Origin: Eubacteriaceae bacterium
GTDB lineage: Bacteria; Bacillota; Clostridia; Peptostreptococcales; Anaerovoracaceae
Direction of reading: 5' to 3'
Length of the DNA stretch: 64,000 nt
Assembly (NCBI GenBank): GCA_902362805.1
Contig: CABIXY010000006.1
Coordinates: 62,001-126,000 of the forward strand
A program made the translations under genes and the position numbers. The notes below the pieces were generated by a model that did not search any database, had not been told where the DNA came from, and saw only the letters and a program-made list of their open reading frames with translations. Shown here in pieces: positions 58,050 through 64,000 of the stretch. Numbering within the stretch: position 1 is the first letter of the stretch; each line of letters starts with the position of its first letter.

Positions 58050-58505
58050 ATGAAGCGAAAATTTTTAGCACTAGTAATTTGTGTCGCTATGATGCTGACA
58101 TTAGTGCCGCAGGCAATCTTCGCAGTAGAGAAGGATGCTGACTCGACTGTCTCTACAGAAGTGGCTGCCCCTCTGGTAAATGAGGATGGTTACGGTTCTG
58201 CTATAGAACCAAAAAGTAGCAGATGGTACCCTCAAATTGTAGTGGAGAAAGAAGACGAACCGTTTACAAAATATAGCGCAGATAAAAAAAGGAAGGTGAA
58301 AGGCACGTATACACTTAAGGCATTGTATCATGTATACAGGGATGGCTCAGGTAAGAGAATACATCAACATGATACATACTACTATACATGGACTGGGTAT
58401 CAAAAAAAGGGGGATGCTTGGGTTAAGGTGCCAGGCTATATAGATGTAAAAGAAACGATTAGAGATAGAGGTCCAGTGGCTTTCCTGTTTAGTTTTCTTA
58501 TTTAA
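58050..58505 (+). CDS. Small secreted protein of unknown function
   Basis: 151 residues from ATG 58050, with GGAAAGGAAG upstream; the reading that begins 33 codons earlier has no site. Signal peptide MKRKFLALVICVAMMLTLVP with cleavage near IFAVEK. The mature part has SSRWYPQIVVEKEDEP, then KKRKVKGTYTLKALYHVYRD and HDTYYYTWTGYQKKGDAWVK, a basic beta-rich domain without cysteines. Its N-terminal design is similar to the 57000 product. It lies 277 bp downstream of that gene, so read-through or a separate promoter are both possible. Confidence 0.72.
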   Translation: MKRKFLALVICVAMMLTLVPQAIFAVEKDADSTVSTEVAAPLVNEDGYGSAIEPKSSRWYPQIVVEKEDEPFTKYSADKKRKVKGTYTLKALYHVYRDGSGKRIHQHDTYYYTWTGYQKKGDAWVKVPGYIDVKETIRDRGPVAFLFSFLI

Positions 58506-58610
58506 TGTAGAGAGATTTATTGCGATATGGCTTTGTGCCATATCGCATGTGTGCCTATATATTGTCAAAGAAAATATATAGGATGGGTTAATCAAGTTTG
58601 GAGGCGGACG

Positions 58611-59660
58611 ATGAAGATGAGTAAGAGAAAGGGTGTTGCAATCCTATGCGTATTTATGGTCATTATAGCAGTAGTATATTACGCTCTGGTTATGAATCAG
58701 GCGGATGAAAGATTGGATAGCGTGGAACTCAATAATGGTGACGAGATATCTTTTAACAAAGGAGAAAATTATGTTACTGCTGTCGGAACTTATGATGAAA
58801 GATATATGATATTTTCCAAAAAAAATTTTAGTAGGAAATTCCCTGGGCATGAAGAGGATAAAGTAAAAATAAATCTACCGGAACAAGCGGTGAACTTGAA
58901 ACACTTTTATCAACTAAAGGGAGAAACGGGGAAGCCGACAGAGGATTATGACGAGATTTACCAGTGGGAAACAGAAGTCTATAAAGATGCGCAAAGCGAA
59001 ATTCTTTTTTTGATCAGAAATAGTGGGAATCAAGGTGTGACAGCCGATAGGGGTTATGTAGAATTATCTTTCTACAAAGAGGAGCCACAGAGACTACAAG
59101 TTAAAGATGGAGGTGATTTAGAAGAGATTTCTTATATAAAATCACACATTAACAAAAAAGAGGCAAGAGTTACTGAGATTCCGACAAAGTTTAACTCTGA
59201 CAGGAAGTGTTATTTGGCTGAAATCTTTGACATAGACGGTGAGGGTACAAATGCCTTCTTGACAGCCGACAATGTATCGCGAGAGTATTTTATTGCGGTG
59301 GTGGAGCGGTTGGCGGGACGTAATTACCCAATGCCTGAAACCGCAGGGGGTTCACAAGATGGAAAGGCAGACAGCAAAGAATCCTTTGCTATGGCGGAAA
59401 AGGCAATAAAGTATAAAGAAGCCGCAGAGGAGATGCTCTATACTCAGCATAATGACGAGATTAGGGCAAAAGATTTTGTGTATAATATTTATTCAGAATA
59501 TGTCGCTGACACAAAAGAAAAGGATGGAAAAATCTATAATATCTATGCCCAAGTCACTATAGGCGACGAAAAAACCAAGGAATTTTATATGCATATCAAA
59601 AAGAACCGACAAGGTGTTTTTGTAGAGAAAGGAGAAACGCTGGTCGAAACTATGGAATAA
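58611..59660 (+). CDS. Membrane-anchored protein of unknown function
   Basis: 349 residues from ATG 58611, with GGAGGCGG upstream. One N-terminal transmembrane or uncleaved signal helix (about 7-27, GVAILCVFMVIIAVVYYALV) and a large extracellular part. The middle contains YDERYMIFSKKNFSRKF and DEIYQWETEVYKDAQSEILF; the C-terminal third (AEEMLYTQHNDEIRAKDFVY onward to ITIGDEKT-like YAQVTIGDEKTKEFYMHIKK) resembles nuclear-transport-factor-like or cell-surface sensor domains, but without clear identity. It is co-directional with the secreted-protein genes and may be part of the LytTR-controlled group. Confidence 0.7.
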   Translation: MKMSKRKGVAILCVFMVIIAVVYYALVMNQADERLDSVELNNGDEISFNKGENYVTAVGTYDERYMIFSKKNFSRKFPGHEEDKVKINLPEQAVNLKHFYQLKGETGKPTEDYDEIYQWETEVYKDAQSEILFLIRNSGNQGVTADRGYVELSFYKEEPQRLQVKDGGDLEEISYIKSHINKKEARVTEIPTKFNSDRKCYLAEIFDIDGEGTNAFLTADNVSREYFIAVVERLAGRNYPMPETAGGSQDGKADSKESFAMAEKAIKYKEAAEEMLYTQHNDEIRAKDFVYNIYSEYVADTKEKDGKIYNIYAQVTIGDEKTKEFYMHIKKNRQGVFVEKGETLVETME

Positions 59661-60287
59661 TTACGTTACTTTCACTGGATTAGTCGACATGGACACAATC
59701 CTTTCGGAGCAAAGGGTAGAACCATGATCATAGTAGCTTTAAAGCCCGCTATTGCAATACCAGCAACATGTTTTATTTTGTAATTTTTAAATATCAATGT
59801 TGATATTGGCTTCCTAAAGCCATTTAATATCTTCTGTATCATTGCTTCACTGGTTTGCTTTGTGAGATGGGTTATATGCAAAACATATTTAAGCCGAAAG
59901 TCAGAAGATAGGAAAATGTAAAACCGTTACTTGTTATCATAAGATAAATTCCTTTGCAAGGTATTGTTTCTGGACAGAGAAGAAATTGAATTTAGAAATG
60001 TGGCAGAGAAAATGATTTATGATCGGGAAAAGACTGAAGTGACAGAATTGTGGAGGGAGGCAAGCCCCTGATCATACTGGTTTTAATATGGAGGAAAGGA
60101 ATATCTGGCGCAGGCACGGTAAATATTTGTGTCTGCGTCGTTTTTATTATGGTTAAAAAAAGCACCGCTAATGTCGGATCCTACATTCATCTGTGTTCGG
60201 ACTACACTTTGCAATATCGTTAGAATAATCGGAAAACACGTAGTCTTTACCAAAAAACCCAAAGTAAATAATAAACACCCTCTTATA
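59661..60287. other. Gene-free region with coding-like remnant and terminator
   Basis: About 630 bp with no supported gene. Between 59961 and 60072 the plus strand reads LDREEIEFRNVAEKMIYDRE and on to a TGA without a start codon, which could be a gene fragment. A convincing hairpin, CGCAGGCAC (60109-60117) with GTGTCTGCG (60129-60137), is followed by TCGTTTTTATT and is a terminator. The promoter of the transporter operon must lie between 60147 and 60323. Confidence 0.45.
60109..60146 (+). terminator. Terminator upstream of the YfcC operon
   Basis: A 9-bp stem CGCAGGCAC/GTGTCTGCG with one wobble, an 11-nt loop and a following T-rich tract. No intact gene ends directly before it. Confidence 0.7.
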
Positions 60288-60323
60288 GTTTATATTACAA
60301 TAACTATAAGTTGTAATATAAAC
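60288..60323. promoter_or_regulatory. Perfect 13-bp inverted repeat in the YfcC leader
   Basis: GTTTATATTACAA (60288-60300) and TTGTAATATAAAC (60311-60323) are perfectly complementary across a 10-nt spacer. A second, nested repeat TTATAGTT (60283-60290) / AACTATAA (60302-60309) overlaps it. The dyad ends 18 bp before the start codon, so a bound repressor or the folded RNA could block expression of the operon. Confidence 0.65.
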
Positions 60324-60341
60324 AATAGAGAGGAGAAGAAA

Positions 60342-61742
60342 ATGGAAAAGAAAAAAAGAAAGTTTCAAGTACCACATGTCTATGCGCTGCTGGTAGGATT
60401 GATCATCCTTTGCGCTATTTTAACCTATATTATCCCGGCTGGCGCCTATGACATGATGACCCTGGAGGATGGCCGTGAGGTAGTGGATCCCGATACCTTC
60501 CACTATATCGAGCAGACGCCGGTAGGCCTTATGGGAACCATGTCCGCTGTATTCCGCGGCATGCTGGAAGCGGCGGAAATCGTATTTCTGATTTTTATCT
60601 TTGGCGCTTGTTTTGGCGTTATCGGAGAAACCGGAGCGATTGAGGCGGGTCTGGTCAAGGCATCAAAGGCTCTTTCGGGCAAAGAAGTAGTAATTATTCC
60701 AGTATTAATGGTCATTTTTTCAGTAATGGGCGCTATCATCGGTTCGGCGGAGGACTTGCTCCCCTACATTCCGATCTGCGTGAGCCTGTGTCTGGCACTT
60801 GGCTTTGACTCCATTACGGGAACTGCCATCGTATTGTGTGGAGGAGCCGCAGGCTTTGCTGGCGCGTTTCTGAACCCTTACACTGAAGGGGTGGCACAGA
60901 GTATTGCAGGACTGCCGATGTTTTCGGGGTTGGGATACAGATTGGTGGTTTACGGATGTCTGGTACTTCTGACCATCACCTTTGTATTTATCTATGCCAG
61001 AAGAGTCAAAAAAAACCCACAGCTTTCACCGATGTACCAGATTGACCAGGCAAGAGAGGACAAACTGGAACTGGACGAGAAGACGCATCCTTTCGGCATC
61101 AGAGAGAAACTGATTTTGATCGCTCTGGCAATCACTGTCGGCCTCTTGGCCTATGGAACCATTCAATGGGGATGGTATTTTGAGCAGATTGCAGGTCTGT
61201 TCTTCGGACTGGGCATCGTGTCAGCCATTTTGGGCGGACTGTCCGTGAACCAGTTTGCCAATGCGATGGGAAAAGGAATGGCCGATATCGCAACAGGTGC
61301 GCTGGTCTGCGGTTTTGCGAGAGGTATTATGGTAGTGCTGACAGACGGCAACATCATTCATACCATTCTCCACGCGACGGCAAATGTGCTCATGAAACTT
61401 CCGTCCGTTATATCCGCTATCGGTATGTATATTTTCCAGTGTCTGCTCAACTTTGTCGTCCCATCAGGAAGCGGACAGGCGGCAGTGTCTATGCCAATCA
61501 TGGCACCGCTGTCAGACCTGGTCGGTGTCACAAGGCAGACAGCCACATTGGCATTCCAATTGGGCGACGGCATTTCCAACATCTTTACGCCGACGTCGGG
61601 ATACTTTATGGCGGCACTTGCTCTGGCAAAGATTCCATGGGAAAAGTGGGCAAAATGGATTCTGCCTTTGATCGGTCTGCAATACCTGCTGGGCGCGGTT
61701 CTGATCGTTATTGCACATCTGATGAATTGGGGACCATTTTAA
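60342..61742 (+). CDS. YfcC/ArcD-like amino acid or peptide transporter
   Basis: 466 residues from ATG 60342 (GAGAGGAGAAGAAA upstream); the extended reading covers the inverted-repeat leader and is rejected. About 12 helices. The sequences FQVPHVYALLVGLIILCAIL, YIIPAGAYD, FLIFIFGACFGVIGETGAIE, AGFAGAFLNPYTEGVAQSIA and NFVVPSGSGQAAVSMPIMAP match the YfcC family of the ion-transporter superfamily (related to DcuC and ArcD carriers). It heads an operon with an M20 hydrolase, a small membrane protein and a D-aminoacylase, so it probably imports an N-acyl amino acid or dipeptide. Because the genome region encodes the ADI pathway without arcD, an arginine/ornithine role is a weaker alternative. Confidence 0.88.
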   Translation: MEKKKRKFQVPHVYALLVGLIILCAILTYIIPAGAYDMMTLEDGREVVDPDTFHYIEQTPVGLMGTMSAVFRGMLEAAEIVFLIFIFGACFGVIGETGAIEAGLVKASKALSGKEVVIIPVLMVIFSVMGAIIGSAEDLLPYIPICVSLCLALGFDSITGTAIVLCGGAAGFAGAFLNPYTEGVAQSIAGLPMFSGLGYRLVVYGCLVLLTITFVFIYARRVKKNPQLSPMYQIDQAREDKLELDEKTHPFGIREKLILIALAITVGLLAYGTIQWGWYFEQIAGLFFGLGIVSAILGGLSVNQFANAMGKGMADIATGALVCGFARGIMVVLTDGNIIHTILHATANVLMKLPSVISAIGMYIFQCLLNFVVPSGSGQAAVSMPIMAPLSDLVGVTRQTATLAFQLGDGISNIFTPTSGYFMAALALAKIPWEKWAKWILPLIGLQYLLGAVLIVIAHLMNWGPF

Positions 61743-61756
61743 GTTAAGAGGTAATG

Positions 61757-62926
61757 ATGAATAATTATGAGAAGATAGTAGATGCGGCGGAGGAAACAAT
61801 CCGCCGCTATCACAAAAACCTTGCAGAACTCAACGATGACATTGCTGATCATCCCGAGGTTTCGACCAAGGAGTATGAAACCTCGAGGAAAATGACAGCG
61901 CTGCTGGCCCAAGAGGGGTTTCAGATCATTTATCCCTTCGTCGGCCTTGAAACCGCATTCAAAGCCCATATGGGCGGCGGACATAGATATAAAGTGGCGA
62001 TTCTGGCAGAATACGACGCACTGCCCGAATTGGGCCACGCCTGCGGGCATTGTCTGAGCGGCAGCATCAGTTTACTTGCGGGGCTTGCGCTGAAAGACCT
62101 GCAGGATCAGTTGGATGCAGATATCGATATTATAGGAACGCCGGACGAGGAGTACGATGGAGGCAAGGTAAAAATGCTCAGAGCAGGTGCTTTTGACGGA
62201 TATGACATGGCAATGATGGTACACCTGTATGACTCTAATTTGGTTTATACCAAACTGCAGGCCATGGATACCTATACTTATTATTTTCATGGACAGGCGG
62301 CACATGCATCAGCCTGCCCGTGGGAAGGGCGCAACGCCTTCAACGCCAGCCAGCTGATGTTCCATGCGGTGGATATGCTGCGGCAGCACGTGACCTCTGA
62401 CGTGAGAATTCACGGAATTATCAGGTATGCGGGAGAGGCACCGAACATCGTGCCAGAGGAGAACGCCTTGGAGATGTATATTCGCGCACTGGAGCGGGAA
62501 AATCTCAATGAGGTGGTTCGGAAAATTGACGACTGTGCCAGAGGCGCTGCCATTGCAACCCAGACCACATGGGAAAAGAAGGCAACGGCAGAGGTCTACG
62601 ACAATATGAAGCAGAACGCCTTTGGCATTGAAAATCTAAGGCAGGTTTATGAGGAACTCAATCTGCCCTTAAACGGCGATGCGGAAGAAATCTTCGGTTC
62701 ATCGGATACAGGCAATGTGAGTATGATCTGCCCGGTATTTCATCCGACCCTGCAGGTAGTGGATCGGGGCGTAGCAGTTCACACGCGGGAGTTTGCCGAG
62801 GCAATGAAGTCAGAGCGGGCGCATCAGGCGCTGCAGACAGGGGCGCGGATTATCTGCAGACAAGTTGCAAAACTGCTCTGTGAACCAGAAAATATGGAGA
62901 AACTGAAAGAGGATTTTGAGAGGTAA
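61757..62926 (+). CDS. M20 family amidohydrolase, AbgB/PepT-like
   Basis: 389 residues from ATG 61757 (AAGAGG five nt upstream; an adjacent ATG at 61754 is too close). It is an M20 metallopeptidase of the AbgB type: EVSTKEYETSRKMTALL, the metal region VAILAEYDALPELGHACGHC, then GTPDEEYDGGKVKMLRAGAF and YFHGQAAHASACPWEGRNAF of the lid domain, and SSDTGNVSMICPVFHPT. AbgB-like enzymes split aminobenzoyl-glutamate or other N-acyl amino acids or dipeptides. It begins 14 nt after the transporter gene, so uptake and hydrolysis are coupled. Confidence 0.9.
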   Translation: MNNYEKIVDAAEETIRRYHKNLAELNDDIADHPEVSTKEYETSRKMTALLAQEGFQIIYPFVGLETAFKAHMGGGHRYKVAILAEYDALPELGHACGHCLSGSISLLAGLALKDLQDQLDADIDIIGTPDEEYDGGKVKMLRAGAFDGYDMAMMVHLYDSNLVYTKLQAMDTYTYYFHGQAAHASACPWEGRNAFNASQLMFHAVDMLRQHVTSDVRIHGIIRYAGEAPNIVPEENALEMYIRALERENLNEVVRKIDDCARGAAIATQTTWEKKATAEVYDNMKQNAFGIENLRQVYEELNLPLNGDAEEIFGSSDTGNVSMICPVFHPTLQVVDRGVAVHTREFAEAMKSERAHQALQTGARIICRQVAKLLCEPENMEKLKEDFER

Positions 62927-62931
62927 AAATC

Positions 62932-63186
62932 ATGGTATATGTATTGGTGTTCCTTCCTGCCATCTGCTCAGCAGTGGCACTGGCCGTTTCTCTCGCCTAT
63001 GGACGGGAGAAAAGCGCCTTGGTGATTGCAGCGGTAGCGGCCATGTCTGTGTTTCTTCTGGTCAAAGACACGCTGCCGCTGCCCGCCTGTGTTAACGGTG
63101 TAGCGGTGGCTTTTGCCCTGACGTACCTGGCAATCTCAATCTATCTCGCTGTGAAAAGAAGAAAAAAGCGTGATGCAGAATGCTAG
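62932..63186 (+). CDS. Small three-helix membrane protein (84 aa)
   Basis: The ATG (AGAGGTAAAATC upstream) begins 5 nt after the M20 stop. Three hydrophobic helices (about 2-22, 28-46, 55-74) precede a basic tail KRRKKRDAEC. No family was recognised. Its stop overlaps the D-aminoacylase start by 7 nt, so it is clearly translated within the operon. A role as accessory subunit of the transporter is possible but unproven. Confidence 0.75.
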   Translation: MVYVLVFLPAICSAVALAVSLAYGREKSALVIAAVAAMSVFLLVKDTLPLPACVNGVAVAFALTYLAISIYLAVKRRKKRDAEC

Positions 63187-64000
63187 ATACGTTGATTATA
63201 AACGGCTGCTATCCTGATTTTGAAAGAGATAGATTGATAGAAGCAAATATCGGGATTAAAAATGGAAAGATCAGTTATATCGGTGACCAAAGGCCGTCTG
63301 CACGAAGGCATATCGATGCGGCGGAGCGGGTCGTGTCCCCCGGTTTCATAGATATCCACATGCACGAAGAAAACTTTCAAGAGGATGGAACAGGCTATAT
63401 CATCGGAGAACTGATGCTGAAAATGGGTGTCACCACTGTCTGCGGCGGCAATTGCGGTATGCAGAATCAAAGGCTGTCACAATTTAAAAGGATGATAGAG
63501 CACCTGGGCGGCGCTCCTGTTAATTATGTCATGCTGGCAGGGTACAACCAGATGCGCTATCTTCTGGGAATCGGACATAGTGAGCGCATCTCACCAAGGC
63601 AGCAACAGCAGGTGCTGCGTTTGCTGTGTGAAGAACTGGCGGAAGGCGCCAGCGGCATTTCTTTTGGCATAGAATACGACCCCGCTATCACCTTTGAGGA
63701 GCTGGCAGAGGCTCTGACGCTGCTTCATGGCAATCAAAGGTATCTGGCGGCGGCACACTTTCGTCAGTCGGCGGACGGAGCACTTGATTCAATCAAAGAG
63801 ATGATTGCGCTGTCTGAAGTTTCGGCGACAAAATTTCAGATTTCTCACCTGGGCAGCTGCGCGGCTACGGGACAGATGGCTGAGTCTTTGGAACTCATTG
63901 ACGAGGCAAAAAAGAAGCATGCCTGGATCGATTATGATATTTATCCTTATAACGCCTTTTCTACATTGATCGGCAGCGAGGTGTTCGAGAAGGAGAGCCG
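63180..64000 (+). CDS. D-aminoacylase-like amidohydrolase, C-terminus outside window
   Basis: The ATG at 63180 overlaps the previous stop; 273 full codons are seen and the frame is open at the window end. The N-terminal beta domain (MLDTLIINGCYPDFERDRLI, GIKNGKISYIGD) leads to the metal motif VVSPGFIDIHMHEEN (near 60), then TTVCGGNCGMQNQRLSQF, EGASGISFGIEYDPA, AAHFRQSADG and HLGSCAATGQM. This is the N-acyl-D-amino-acid deacylase branch of the amidohydrolase superfamily, often also containing dihydropyrimidinase-like members. In this operon it would process acylated amino acids imported by the YfcC-type carrier. The start has no strong ribosome site and probably relies on translational coupling. 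Confidence 0.88.
   Translation, partial: MLDTLIINGCYPDFERDRLIEANIGIKNGKISYIGDQRPSARRHIDAAERVVSPGFIDIHMHEENFQEDGTGYIIGELMLKMGVTTVCGGNCGMQNQRLSQFKRMIEHLGGAPVNYVMLAGYNQMRYLLGIGHSERISPRQQQQVLRLLCEELAEGASGISFGIEYDPAITFEELAEALTLLHGNQRYLAAAHFRQSADGALDSIKEMIALSEVSATKFQISHLGSCAATGQMAESLELIDEAKKKHAWIDYDIYPYNAFSTLIGSEVFEKES

Noticed and set aside
59672..59881. 69-codon minus-strand ORF as a pheromone precursor
   Set aside because: There is no ribosome site, it is antisense to the operon direction, and it has no precursor features.

Overview
The window looks like chromosome from a spore-forming, strictly fermentative member of the Clostridia, plausibly an amino-acid-fermenting Anaerovoracaceae/Peptostreptococcales-type organism. 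This rests on a SpoIIID regulator, a BclA-like exosporium protein, a SpoVB-like flippase, an arginine deiminase pathway, many peptide and N-acyl-amino-acid hydrolases, AGGAGG-type ribosome sites and U-rich terminators. The species assignment is inference. No phage, plasmid or intact insertion sequence was seen.

Layout. 1-2.6 kb: a truncated membrane transporter and an M20 amidohydrolase, divergent from a LysR regulator. 3.6-8.4 kb: a CHAP-domain protein behind a structured leader, a PAS-GGDEF diguanylate cyclase, an M18 aminopeptidase and a TNF/C1q-like spore surface protein. 8.5-11.1 kb: tRNA-Ala(GGC) with a duplicated 3' end, then an LRR surface protein. 11.2-15.5 kb: flippase, cysK-metY with a CymR-like operator, and an Rrf2 regulator. 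15.5-17.6 kb: hairpin repeat arrays and a dynamin-like GTPase. 17.8-23.3 kb: an ECF sigma/anti-sigma locus with secreted and very small membrane proteins, two of them decayed. 23.4-31.9 kb: BrnQ and a YtcJ-type amidohydrolase, a PfkB kinase, a ferredoxin-like protein, Crp and TetR regulators, and a radical-SAM-family protein that has lost its cluster-binding loop. 31.9-38.2 kb: a CAT/E2-fold protein, a HutD-membrane fusion, DUF2284, a 5'-nucleotidase behind five tandem leader repeats, and a threonine-aldolase-like enzyme. 38.5-46.3 kb: pyrG, spoIIID, a PhoB/PhoR pair with a Na/Pi cotransporter, and an MreB-like protein. 46.3-54.7 kb: LysR, a 93/94-bp tandem array, an RlmL-like methyltransferase, a MocR-type regulator lacking its PLP lysine, and argF(arcB)-arcA-arcC. 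54.7-59.7 kb: an AgrA/AgrC-type two-component system with its own LytTR box pairs, followed by secreted proteins. 60.1-64 kb: YfcC-type transporter, M20 hydrolase, small membrane protein and D-aminoacylase, cut by the window end.

How it works together. Much of the coding content concerns uptake and breakdown of amino acids and acylated or peptide derivatives (arginine to ornithine plus carbamoyl phosphate and ATP, branched-chain amino acid transport, M18/M20 peptidases, D-aminoacylase), with sulfur assimilation under an Rrf2 regulator. Two loci, the ECF sigma cluster and the LytTR cluster, each combine a dedicated regulator, recognisable cognate DNA sites and lineage-specific secreted proteins. 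These are the best candidates for undescribed systems. At least three unrelated repeat families occupy the gaps between genes. The most striking is a roughly 90-bp hairpin unit whose stems change in a compensatory way while its loops stay constant.
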